In this document: one piece after another, positions 1 through 6,017 of the stretch | Numbering within the stretch: position 1 is the stretch's first letter | Layout of the letters: each line of letters begins with the position of its first letter | DNA from: Desulfosporosinus sp. | GTDB lineage: Bacteria; Bacillota; Desulfitobacteriia; Desulfitobacteriales; Desulfitobacteriaceae | Length of the DNA stretch: 7,162 nt | NCBI GenBank assembly: GCA_003132105.1 | Contig: PKWS01000003.1 | Span: forward strand, 1 to 7,162 | Direction of reading: 5' to 3' | Position numbers and translations under genes: made by a program | The notes under the pieces: generated by a model | What the model was told of the DNA's origin: nothing | What the model saw: only the letters and a program-made list of their open reading frames with translations | The model's database searches: none

Positions 1-477
1 CTCGACGACATTACCTGTTCCGGGTTCCCCCTTCGTACGAATCATGGCAGCCCCTTCGCCGATTCTACGCAAGGCCTCGCCAAGATTGCGACAACCACAA
101 ACAAAAGGGACTTTAAAATTATGCTTATCTATATGAAAAGCCTCATCTGCAGGGGTTAATACTTCAGACTCATCAATATAATCTGCACCCAACGCTTCTA
201 GGATTTGAGCTTCGACGAAATGCCCAATTCTTGCTTTAGCCATGACAGGAATAGATACGACTGCCATTATACTTTGAATAATTGTAGGATCTGCCATCCG
301 CGCCACCCCACCTTCAGCCCGAATATCTGAAGGAACACGCTCTAAGGCCATCACGGCACAAGCTCCAGCCCCTTCTGCCATAATCGCTTGTTCAGGAGTC
401 GTCACATCCATAATGACGCCACCTTTTAACATTTGTGCTAGACCTGTCTTAACTACCCATGCATCATTTCCCGTCAT
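1..477 (-). CDS. pdxS: Pyridoxal 5'-phosphate synthase lyase subunit PdxS (partial, C-terminus beyond window)
   Basis: PdxS makes PLP from ribose 5-phosphate, glyceraldehyde 3-phosphate and ammonia that is supplied by the glutaminase PdxT; it works in the cytoplasm as a dodecamer of TIM barrels. Only the first 159 codons are present and the frame is open through base 1. The translation begins MTGNDAWVVKTGLAQ and carries the family's catalytic residues at the standard numbering: Asp24 (GGVIMD), Lys81 (VMAKARIGH) and Lys149 in RTKGEPGTGN. This agreement supports the ATG at 475-477. A Shine-Dalgarno AGGAG lies at 486-490, eight bases before it. The full protein is normally about 294 residues, so roughly 135 are missing. 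pdxT usually follows pdxS and would be outside the window. Family assignment is essentially certain. Confidence 0.97.
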   Translation of the reverse strand, partial: MTGNDAWVVKTGLAQMLKGGVIMDVTTPEQAIMAEGAGACAVMALERVPSDIRAEGGVARMADPTIIQSIMAVVSIPVMAKARIGHFVEAQILEALGADYIDESEVLTPADEAFHIDKHNFKVPFVCGCRNLGEALRRIGEGAAMIRTKGEPGTGNVVE

Positions 478-550
478 AATACTAACTCCTATCTTAAAAG
501 TAATCTTAAAATTGCAGTAAGTTCATGTTCTTTCATTACTTGTCTCAGGT

Positions 551-578
551 ATAGTAAATTGTAATATTAGTAGATCAA
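551..578 (-). promoter_or_regulatory. Candidate sigma-A promoter of pdxS
   Basis: On the minus strand TTGATC (573-578) and TACTAT (551-556) are separated by 16 bases, each matching four of six consensus bases. Transcription would start near 544, giving a leader of about 65 bases before the pdxS ATG. A 6+1+6 dyad, CAACAA-T-TTGTTG at 576-588, overlaps the -35 box and could be an operator, but such a dyad is expected by chance in AT-rich DNA. No MocR/PdxR regulator gene is adjacent. Confidence 0.4.
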
Positions 579-619
579 CAATTTGTTGAGGATAAGGGTA
601 CAAAGTTAGGTAGAATACA

Positions 620-700
620 AGAAGCATGCAAACTACGTAACTTTTCTGGTAAGTACTTGCTTTTCTATTCATCACCAGATAGCTGTGTCCGCATGCTTCT
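620..700. repeat. Long-range inverted repeat in the dcyD-pdxS gap
   Basis: The arms AGAAGCATGC (620-629) and GCATGCTTCT (691-700) pair perfectly over 10 bp around a 61-base loop. Inside the loop TCTGGT (645-650) can pair with ACCAGA (674-679), giving a two-helix fold in RNA from either strand. On the minus strand, AAGGAG precedes an ATG at 692-694 that opens a nine-codon peptide, MRTQLSGDE, ending at 665. There is no T-run after the stem, so it is not a classical terminator. The 265-base gap 478-742 holds no other gene that I can support. The function is unknown; an mRNA processing or leader structure between the ridA unit and pdxS is possible. Confidence 0.4.
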
Positions 701-742
701 CCTTCAATAATTTGACTAGACTAACATTAATATAATATATGG

Positions 743-1744
743 TTATTCAGCCAGAATAGTTGGAAGATAGGCATACAAAGCTGGGGATCCACCGGTATGG
801 ATAAACAATACATTGTCTTCTTTTTTGAAATGACCTTTTCTGATCAATCCGATGAGTCCAGACATAGCCTTGCCGGTATAAACAGGATCTAGTAATATCC
901 CTTCAGTTCTTGCTAGAAGCTGTACTGCCTCAACCATTTCGTCTGTAGGCACAGAGTAACCAGCACCTACATAGCCGTCAATTACGTTAACTGCCTCCCG
1001 AGGGATTTTACTATTGAACCCCACATGATCCGCAGTTCTCTGCGCAAGATCAAAGATCATCTTTTCTTGCTTTTCTTTGTTAGCCCTAACACTCACTCCA
1101 ATTATAGGAATGTTACTGTTATTGCCAAGTAATCCTACTAATAATCCGCCATGGGTTCCACCACTGCCACTTGTAGTTACGACATAATCAAGATTCAGTC
1201 CCATATCGAAGGTTTGTTCCAATATTTCTTGAGCACAAGCGACATATCCTGTCGCACCAATTACATTGGATCCGCCTCCAGGAATGATATATCCTTTTCT
1301 TCCTTCAGCCGCTAACTCATCTTTAACTTCCTGCATCAAGTCCACAAAATTCGAATCTAAAGGAACTACTTTAATTTTTTCTACTCCCAGTAATCTAAAA
1401 AGAAAGTTATTACCACTCGCCTCTGGACTATAACTGTCCTTCACTCTCTCTTCTAATATAAGCCTACACTTTAACCCTTCCTTTACGGCGGCCGCCAACG
1501 TCAGTCGACAATGATTGGACTGAACCGCGCCACAGGTAATTAACGTATCGGCTCCTTGAGCAATAGCGTCTGCTACCAGGAACTCCAACTTTCTAGTTTT
1601 ATTACCACCCGCAGTAAGACCCAACAGATCATCCCTTTTGATATAGATATTAGGTCCACCGAGTGCTTTACTAAAGTTAGGCAAGAACTCTAATGGAGTT
1701 TTTCCCTGGGTGTATCTTCTCCGTGGAAATTTAGCAAGATTCAT
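743..1744 (-). CDS. dcyD: PLP-dependent D-cysteine desulfhydrase / L-cysteate sulfo-lyase family enzyme
   Basis: A cytoplasmic fold-type II PLP enzyme of the ACC deaminase/D-cysteine desulfhydrase family. Members convert D-cysteine to pyruvate, ammonia and sulfide (DcyD), or L-cysteate to pyruvate, ammonia and sulfite (CuyA). Length is 333 residues, normal for the family (E. coli DcyD has 328). Visible motifs are GGNKTRKLEF with the PLP lysine Lys49, QSNH at 75-78, a phosphate-binding glycine loop TSGSGGTHGG at 191-200, and DPVYTGKAM at 287-294. Positions that are Glu and Leu in ACC deaminases are Thr290 and Thr317 here, which argues against ACC deaminase. I start at the ATG at 1742-1744, because AGGGG lies seven bases before it; an ATG eleven codons upstream has no ribosome site. 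It follows ridA by 48 bases, probably in one transcript. Desulfhydrase versus sulfo-lyase cannot be settled from sequence, so the symbol is provisional. Confidence 0.9.
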   Translation of the reverse strand: MNLAKFPRRRYTQGKTPLEFLPNFSKALGGPNIYIKRDDLLGLTAGGNKTRKLEFLVADAIAQGADTLITCGAVQSNHCRLTLAAAVKEGLKCRLILEERVKDSYSPEASGNNFLFRLLGVEKIKVVPLDSNFVDLMQEVKDELAAEGRKGYIIPGGGSNVIGATGYVACAQEILEQTFDMGLNLDYVVTTSGSGGTHGGLLVGLLGNNSNIPIIGVSVRANKEKQEKMIFDLAQRTADHVGFNSKIPREAVNVIDGYVGAGYSVPTDEMVEAVQLLARTEGILLDPVYTGKAMSGLIGLIRKGHFKKEDNVLFIHTGGSPALYAYLPTILAE

Positions 1745-1792
1745 AATTATTCCCCTCTCATTTCTTAAACATTTCATAAGCTTAATTTAAAC

Positions 1793-2170
1793 TTACCCCA
1801 GATAAACAATAGCCTCGACTTCCACCTGTGCGTCTTTCGGTAGTCGTGAAACTTCTACTGCTGATCTAGAAGGATAATCTGAAAAAAACTGTCCATATAC
1901 TTCATTCATTTGGGTAAATTCGTTCATGTCTTTAAGGAACACAGTAGTTTTGACTACATTTTCCAACCCCGAACCAGCTGCCTCAATTATTCCTTGTACA
2001 TTCTTTAGACACTGATTGACTTGTGACTTAATCCCACCTTCAACAATTTGTCCACTAGCTGGATCAATTGGTAATTGTCCTGAAACGAATAAGAAAGACC
2101 CCACTTGTATTCCCTGTGAATACGGTCCAATTGCACTGGGTGCATCTTTAGTACTAATAATGCTTTTCAT
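1793..2170 (-). CDS. ridA: RidA family 2-iminobutanoate/2-iminopropanoate deaminase
   Basis: RidA (YjgF/YER057c/UK114 family) hydrolyses reactive enamines and imines such as 2-aminoacrylate, which PLP lyases release from serine, cysteine and related amino acids. It acts in the cytosol as a homotrimer. The protein is 125 residues, the usual size, and opens MKSIISTKDAPSAIGPYSQG. Arg102 in PSRSAVEV corresponds to the essential Arg105 of E. coli RidA, and Glu117 in VEVEA to its Glu120. The start is the ATG at 2168-2170, preceded by GGGAGGTG with eight bases between; an ATG ten codons upstream lacks a ribosome site and would run through this one. It is the first gene of a unit with the downstream PLP lyase, whose expected product is a RidA substrate. 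That is a strong functional pairing. Confidence 0.96.
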   Translation of the reverse strand: MKSIISTKDAPSAIGPYSQGIQVGSFLFVSGQLPIDPASGQIVEGGIKSQVNQCLKNVQGIIEAAGSGLENVVKTTVFLKDMNEFTQMNEVYGQFFSDYPSRSAVEVSRLPKDAQVEVEAIVYLG

Positions 2171-2227
2171 TTTTTTGACACCTCCCTTCCAATGAGACAT
2201 AAAGCTTTATGCATTCAAAATGAGAAA

Positions 2228-2255
2228 TGTATATAAAGTAAAATGTCCACCTCAA
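2228..2255 (-). promoter_or_regulatory. Candidate promoter of ridA-dcyD
   Basis: Minus-strand TTGAGG (2250-2255) and TATACA (2228-2233) are separated by 16 bases. Each matches four of six consensus bases. The leader would be about 50 bases. The surrounding DNA is so AT-rich that other -10-like hexamers exist nearby, so this choice is tentative. Confidence 0.3.
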
Positions 2256-2290
2256 ATTTATATTCTATATATTTTGTATAAAACCTTTTT

Positions 2291-2312
2291 TTTATTAAAA
2301 TATTTTAATAAA
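2291..2312. promoter_or_regulatory. 22-bp perfect AT palindrome, candidate operator
   Basis: Bases 2291-2301 are the exact reverse complement of 2302-2312; the half-site is ATTTTAATAAA. It sits in the divergent region between ridA and the YheO-type regulator gene, just upstream of the predicted -35 box of the latter. It consists only of A and T in a very AT-rich stretch, which lowers its significance, but eleven matching pairs are still uncommon. It is a candidate binding site for the divergently encoded regulator or simply bent promoter DNA. Confidence 0.35.
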
Positions 2313-2325
2313 TTTACAATGTAAT

Positions 2326-2354
2326 TTGATTTTTTCCTTTCAAATTGTTATTAT
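2326..2354 (+). promoter_or_regulatory. Candidate sigma-A promoter of the YheO-type regulator
   Basis: TTGATT (2326-2331) and TATTAT (2349-2354) are separated by exactly 17 bases. Transcription would start near 2361 and leave a leader of about 35 bases before the ATG at 2396. Confidence 0.5.
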
Positions 2355-2363
2355 CAATAAAAA

Positions 2364-2376
2364 TGCTAATTTAGCA
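2364..2376. promoter_or_regulatory. TGCTAA-T-TTAGCA dyad at the predicted transcription start
   Basis: A 6+1+6 perfect dyad lies 3-16 bases downstream of the predicted start of the regulator transcript and 19 bases before its start codon. A repressor bound here would block its own gene. A dyad of this size can arise by chance a few times in a window this long, so the position is the main argument. Confidence 0.3.
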
Positions 2377-2395
2377 AGTTACAAGAAGGAGCAAT

Positions 2396-3055
2396 ATGAG
2401 AAAAAAATTTAATGATCGTTCAAATATTAAAGATTTGATAAATGTAGCCGATGGGATCCAAAAAATGTTGGGTGAAAATTGTGAAGTGGTAATTCATGAT
2501 TTAAGTACTCTGGAATGTTCATTAGCATATGTTGCCGGTAATGTGACAAATCGCACTACCGGAGCACCCATAACCAATATAGTTCTAAAAAACATTCGTC
2601 TTGATGGGGAAAATAGTTCGGATTTAATTGGTTATAAAACGATAACCAAAGATGGAAAAGTATTAAAATCTTCTACCTTGTATATTAGGGATGAAGAGGG
2701 GAAAATCATCGGATGTTTCTGCATAAACCTTGATATTACTGAGTCAATTAATTTTAAGAAATATTTAGAACAAATTACGGTCTTCGGAACTGAATCAGAA
2801 CCGGAAGGTAACCATAATGAATTCTTTGCTTCCGATGTAACCGAAATTCTGAATACGTTAATCGAGCAAGTTGTCACCTCAACTGAAACACCTATGGGTT
2901 CTCTGCGAAAAGATCATAAAATGCGGATTGTGGGTGAATTAGACCAAAGAGGAGTCTTTCTAATAAAAGGAGCTACCGACAAGGTAGCTGCTTTTCTAGG
3001 AGTTTCCAGATATACAATATATAATTACCTGGAGCAGGAACGTTCTAACCGGTAA
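2396..3055 (+). CDS. YheO/DauR-type transcriptional regulator (PAS-like domain plus C-terminal HTH)
   Basis: The 219-residue protein has the two-part layout of the YheO family. An N-terminal PAS-like YheO domain at about residues 14-120 includes VVIHDLS at 31-37, GYKTITKDGKVLKSS at 79-93 and the sheet segment GCFCINLDIT at 106-115. A C-terminal helix-turn-helix at about 175-215 includes DKVAAFLGVSRYTIYNYLEQ at 195-214. The E. coli member DauR represses D-arginine catabolism, and relatives often sit beside RidA and amino-acid-degrading PLP enzymes. The ATG at 2396 follows AGAAGGAG with four bases between, a slightly short spacing. The gene is divergent from ridA-dcyD, so the likeliest role is ligand-dependent control of that unit and of itself. 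The ligand is unknown; a D-amino acid, cysteine or cysteate would fit the neighbours. Confidence 0.9.
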   Translation: MRKKFNDRSNIKDLINVADGIQKMLGENCEVVIHDLSTLECSLAYVAGNVTNRTTGAPITNIVLKNIRLDGENSSDLIGYKTITKDGKVLKSSTLYIRDEEGKIIGCFCINLDITESINFKKYLEQITVFGTESEPEGNHNEFFASDVTEILNTLIEQVVTSTETPMGSLRKDHKMRIVGELDQRGVFLIKGATDKVAAFLGVSRYTIYNYLEQERSNR

Positions 3056-3138
3056 ACTGCATTATCTACATGCCAACGTCTAGAAGTGTGTGTCATATAG
3101 ATACAACAATTTGAGGTAGAGATAGTGAAGTCTCTTAC

Positions 3139-3160
3139 ACCCCCCCTATAGGGGGTTGTG
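3139..3160. promoter_or_regulatory. CsoR/CstR-like operator upstream of the TSUP gene
   Basis: A run of seven C (3140-3146), a central TATA (3147-3150) and five G (3151-3155) make a pseudopalindrome; CCCCC-TATA-GGGGG at 3142-3155 is perfect, with ACA on the left and TGT further out on the right. There is no T-run after it on either strand, so it is not an intrinsic terminator. C-tract/AT/G-tract dyads of this kind are characteristic operators of CsoR-family repressors (CsoR, RcnR, FrmR, CstR). CstR, the persulfide sensor, controls sulfur genes that can include a TauE-like transporter. The site is 48 bases before the TSUP start codon. No CsoR-family gene is in the window, so the regulator would act from elsewhere. 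Confidence 0.5.
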
Positions 3161-3207
3161 CAAAAACACCCAATATAGCAAGTCGTTATAAGTGAGGTAT
3201 CTACATT

Positions 3208-3957
3208 GTGCTTAATTTTTTTATTATCTGCGCCTGCGGTTTTTTAGCTGCAGCCGTCGACGCTATCGCCGGAGGCGGAGGACTCATTAGTCTACCCGCC
3301 TTATTGATGGTCGGAGTGCCCCCCCATCTTGCCCTGGGAACCAATAAATTTGCAGCCTCCTTGGCCTCTCTAAATAGTTCCATAACATTTGCCCGCTCAG
3401 GTAAAGTGCACTTTTCGCTGGTACGATGGCAAATCCCCTTTACTTTAATTGGAGCATTCCTTGGAGCTTGGACCGTCCTCAGAGTTAGCTCCGCTTTTTT
3501 AAGTAAAGCTGTTCTAGTCTTAATTCTATTGGTTGGAATCTATACGATGGTTCATAAATCCTTAGGGATGAAAAATAATTTCAAGGGACTGGATGCTTGC
3601 AATATTCTTATTGGGTGTTTGTTTGCCCTAGCCTTAGGGTTTTATGACGGATTTTTCGGTCCAGGAACTGGATCTTTTCTCATCTTTTCTTTTATTGCTC
3701 TCTTCGGGTTTGACTTCGTCGTTGCATCAGCAAATTCTAAAGTATTAAACTTTACAAGCAATTTTGCCTCTCTTCTCATCTTTGCTTGGAATGGAAAGAT
3801 TCTCTTGTCCTATGGCATCCCCATGGCACTATTCATGATTTTAGGGTCCTACTTTGGTACGAAGCTTGCCATTAAACGTGGACCAGAACTGGTCAAGCCG
3901 ATCTTTATCACAATGTCTTTACTGGTGGCGGCAAAACTTATTTATCAATATTTGTAA
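3208..3957 (+). CDS. TSUP (TauE/SafE/YfcA) family membrane transporter, putative sulfite/sulfide/organosulfur exporter
   Basis: A 249-residue, almost wholly hydrophobic inner-membrane protein with about eight predicted membrane segments. It shows the duplicated TSUP signature: DAIAGGGGLISLPALL at 18-33 with GTNKFAASLAS at 44-54 in the first half, and GFYDGFFGPGTGSF at 144-157 with ASANSKVLNFTSN at 173-185 in the second. Family members move sulfite, sulfoacetate and other sulfur anions across the membrane; substrate cannot be read from sequence. The start is GTG at 3208, ten bases after GAGGT (3194-3198). The gene lies 152 bases after the regulator and may have its own promoter, given the CsoR/CstR-like dyad between them. 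A strong hairpin follows. Next to a DcyD/CuyA-type lyase, export of released sulfite or sulfide is a reasonable inference. Confidence 0.9.
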   Translation: MLNFFIICACGFLAAAVDAIAGGGGLISLPALLMVGVPPHLALGTNKFAASLASLNSSITFARSGKVHFSLVRWQIPFTLIGAFLGAWTVLRVSSAFLSKAVLVLILLVGIYTMVHKSLGMKNNFKGLDACNILIGCLFALALGFYDGFFGPGTGSFLIFSFIALFGFDFVVASANSKVLNFTSNFASLLIFAWNGKILLSYGIPMALFMILGSYFGTKLAIKRGPELVKPIFITMSLLVAAKLIYQYL

Positions 3958-4023
3958 CTTCTTTACCTCATAAAAATAGGACAGACTCAAAAATAACCTG
4001 TTAAAACTATAGTAAATAGATTA

Positions 4024-4061
4024 ACTCCCTAAAAGGAGATTTCACAATCCTTTTAGGGAGT
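4024..4061 (+). terminator. Strong hairpin terminator after the TSUP gene, probably bidirectional
   Basis: ACTCCCTAAAAGGA (4024-4037) pairs perfectly with TCCTTTTAGGGAGT (4048-4061), a 14-bp stem with a 10-base loop. A modest T-rich tail, CTTATT, follows on the plus strand, and the minus-strand side is also T-rich. It ends the TSUP transcript 66 bases after its stop. Before the insertion sequence arrived, it also lay directly downstream of the convergent 110-codon ORF, so it may have served both. Confidence 0.8.
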
Positions 4062-4108
4062 CTTATTAAGTCGCCCTAATAACTTCACTTTTTGATTATA
4101 GTAAGAGT

Positions 4109-4114
4109 ACCTAT
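4109..4114 (+). repeat. Target-site duplication, left copy (ACCTAT)
   Basis: ACCTAT directly abuts the left terminal repeat of the insertion sequence and recurs directly after its right end at 6088-6093. This is the direct repeat left by transposition. Confidence 0.8.
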
Positions 4115-4129
4115 GATTCCAGTGCTGAA

Positions 4130-4156
4130 AGGCTAAAAAAATCAGCCTATTTTTTT
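4130..4156 (+). terminator. Weak hairpin plus T-run at the left end of the insertion sequence
   Basis: AGGCT (4130-4134) pairs with AGCCT (4144-4148) and is followed by seven T at 4150-4156. It would stop plus-strand transcription entering from the TSUP side, which would run antisense to the transposase. The stem is only 5 bp, so this is tentative. Confidence 0.35.
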
Positions 4157-4298
4157 CCTAACGGCTTTACCAAACGATTTTTGCCATCTTATGGATGCTG
4201 TGTTTCGCGGATGTCCGGAATATCAGGAATATTAGTAGATAATGATGATTTTAACGTCATGTGGGGAGGTGTTCCTTCGATCTAACCCGTTATTTCCT

Positions 4299-5945
4299 CT
4301 AAATGGTCGCAAGTATCCCTTGGTGTATGTTTGCATTTTTTCTGTATTTTTGACGAGTATCTCCCTGGAAGAAACGAACGATCTGATGGAAGTTGTGAGC
4401 GATTGTTTTCAAGCCCATGACCAAACTACAACGTACTAAACCTCGAACTCTAAGTTTCCCAGCTCCATGCGCCCGTTTCAAGGCGGAATTGGTTCCTTCG
4501 ATAGCGGCACGTTTACTACCGTTCTCGTTTCGATCTTTCTTATCCATGAGGATTACGCGAGTATTTTCAGCCATGAGGCTTTTCTGGCTGACGCGCAAGA
4601 CAGTATCTTTTTTTTGGAACTTAATCGGGCATTGAGCCTTTAAGGGACATTGAGTACAGATGTTTATGTCAAAGTGAGCACTCAAGATGCCACTCAGCGA
4701 GTTAAAGTCACTCCGCAAGGGCTCCTGCAATTTCGGACAGCTCAAAATTGTTTCGAATCGTTCAATGTTAAAGGCATTGTAAGGCAGTTTATTCGATGAC
4801 ATATTTCGCCCCGTCATATCCGTATAATGAAGTTGAATTTCGAGTTTTTCGGCTTGTTTCACGAGATTGCTACTATAATACCCACCGTCCACGTAAACAT
4901 CCTTAACTTGACTTTTTTCTTGAAGTTTCGGAAGACTATTTTTGCCCATTTCGACATCACTCGTACTATTGGGTTCCACGCAGTAATCCGTCACAAGTTG
5001 AACTGGGTTATCGTCAGCGCAAGTCTCAGCGAGATTGACCACATAGCCGACGTGACTCTTGCCCGCCTTTTTCCGAAACGTTGCCTCTGTGTCAAAGGCG
5101 GATTGAAGGGAACTCGCAGCGATGTCTTTGTTCTTTTTGGCTAGCCACACTTTGCGTTCGTCATCATAAACCGTTTGTTCCTTTATAAAGCGTTCGAGTA
5201 CCTGAAGTTCTGGCTTCATTTTAAGGTCCGAGTTGTCCTTCACGAGCTGGCTCAGTTCACCTCCTAAATTCAAGAGCTTTTCTAGGCGTGACGAGACTTC
5301 AGTATCTTTCAATTTATAGAGAAGATTTGTCTTATAATGAGGATCTAGGACCTCTTTAAACTCAGAATTAAGAATTTCCAAGGGGCATGCCTTAATTCCT
5401 TGAAGTAAAACATCATAAGCCAAGGCGAGTCGCCCAGCCCGCTTGATGTTAGACATAATCTGAGTCGAATCCATTCTCTGTTCGTCGGTATCCAGCTGAG
5501 CTAATTCAATGAAGTGTTGGACGAGTGTTTCAAACTGTTTAAAGATCACACACCCTTCTTTGGGATGTTCTAATGTGTACTTATACAGTCTGGCCCGAAA
5601 ATCATAGAAGGTTCTGCGTGCAAAATAACGTTCGCCGATATTACGTAGGCCCAAGGCATAGGAAATTTGAAAGTCGTAGGCAAACGCCTCAAAAAGTACT
5701 TCATCGACGAAGTTTTTTAAATGTTTGATAATTTCGAGCGCAACCAAGATGTTGATCGGGAAATTCGGACGTCCATTATCACTGGAATAAAGAGGCGCAA
5801 ATAATTTCTCGTCGATCTGACAAAAAACATGCTTATAAAACAGTCCAGCCCAACTCTTTTCCAGTCTCTTTATATAGCGAGGGTCCATAACACTCAAGTT
5901 ATTAAATAATTTTTCTTGTCTATGCAATGTATTCTCTCTAAACAT
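4299..5945 (-). CDS. IS1182-family-like DDE transposase
   Basis: A 548-residue transposase that cuts and joins the ends of the surrounding element. The catalytic triad is visible: Asp159 in RMDSTQIMSNI, Asp353 in VYVDGGYYS and Glu483 in KRAAIEGTNSALK. The last motif keeps the R-(3)-E-(6)-K spacing (Arg479, Glu483, Lys490) typical of IS4/IS1182-type enzymes. A cysteine cluster, Cys403, Cys430, Cys433 and Cys439 (CTQCPLKAQCP), lies between the second Asp and the Glu, as is common in this family. The N-terminal part (GRPNFPINILVALEIIKHL) matches the usual transposase entry domain. I start at the ATG at 5943-5945, nine bases after AGGGGTG; a GTG four codons upstream overlaps that ribosome site. 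There is no frameshift or internal stop, so it should be functional. Confidence 0.93.
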   Translation of the reverse strand: MFRENTLHRQEKLFNNLSVMDPRYIKRLEKSWAGLFYKHVFCQIDEKLFAPLYSSDNGRPNFPINILVALEIIKHLKNFVDEVLFEAFAYDFQISYALGLRNIGERYFARRTFYDFRARLYKYTLEHPKEGCVIFKQFETLVQHFIELAQLDTDEQRMDSTQIMSNIKRAGRLALAYDVLLQGIKACPLEILNSEFKEVLDPHYKTNLLYKLKDTEVSSRLEKLLNLGGELSQLVKDNSDLKMKPELQVLERFIKEQTVYDDERKVWLAKKNKDIAASSLQSAFDTEATFRKKAGKSHVGYVVNLAETCADDNPVQLVTDYCVEPNSTSDVEMGKNSLPKLQEKSQVKDVYVDGGYYSSNLVKQAEKLEIQLHYTDMTGRNMSSNKLPYNAFNIERFETILSCPKLQEPLRSDFNSLSGILSAHFDINICTQCPLKAQCPIKFQKKDTVLRVSQKSLMAENTRVILMDKKDRNENGSKRAAIEGTNSALKRAHGAGKLRVRGLVRCSLVMGLKTIAHNFHQIVRFFQGDTRQKYRKNANIHQGILATI

Positions 5946-5965
5946 AGCGAAAATCACCCCTAATC

Positions 5966-6017
5966 ACAGTATAGGAAGATTATATCAGGATATCTACGAA
6001 TATCTTTCTTATACTGT
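5966..6017. repeat. Inverted repeat embracing the transposase promoter
   Basis: ACAGTATA (5966-5973) pairs perfectly with TATACTGT (6010-6017), and pairing continues inward (GGAAGAT against ATCTTTC) with one mismatch and one bulge. The extended -10 box lies inside the loop side of this dyad. It could be a transposase binding site for autoregulation, or an RNA hairpin formed only when transcription enters from outside. Confidence 0.4.
5979..5987 (-). promoter_or_regulatory. Extended -10 promoter of the transposase
   Basis: The minus strand reads TGATATAAT, a perfect -10 box with the TGn extension. No good -35 box lies 16-18 bases upstream, as expected for an extended -10 promoter. Transcription would start near 5972, about 27 bases before the chosen ATG. 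Confidence 0.5.

Noticed and set aside
576..588. CAACAA-T-TTGTTG dyad as a PdxR operator
   Set aside because: A 6+1+6 dyad is expected by chance a few times in a window this long, and no PdxR gene is adjacent. It is mentioned only in the promoter entry.
743..1744. ACC deaminase annotation for the PLP enzyme
   Set aside because: The Glu and Leu positions diagnostic of ACC deaminases are both Thr here (Thr290 and Thr317), as in sulfur-releasing relatives.
1745..1777. Eleven-codon N-terminal extension of the PLP enzyme
   Set aside because: The upstream ATG has no ribosome site, and the AGGGG before the second ATG would lie inside this extension.
2632..2877. 81-codon minus-strand frame inside the regulator gene
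   Set aside because: It lies fully opposite a well-supported gene, has no ribosome site and no recognisable motif.
3319..3325. Run of seven C in the TSUP coding sequence as a slippage or phase-variation site
   Set aside because: Seven bases is short for phase variation, and the frame continues cleanly as GVPPH, which fits the family.
3201..3383. 60-codon minus-strand frame over the 5' end of the TSUP gene
   Set aside because: It is antisense to the GC-rich first membrane segment of TSUP and shows no signals of its own.
4242..5144. Three plus-strand frames (4242-4439, 4417-4635, 4827-5144) within the insertion sequence
   Set aside because: They are shadows of the transposase on the other strand, except for the first few bases, and have no family signature.
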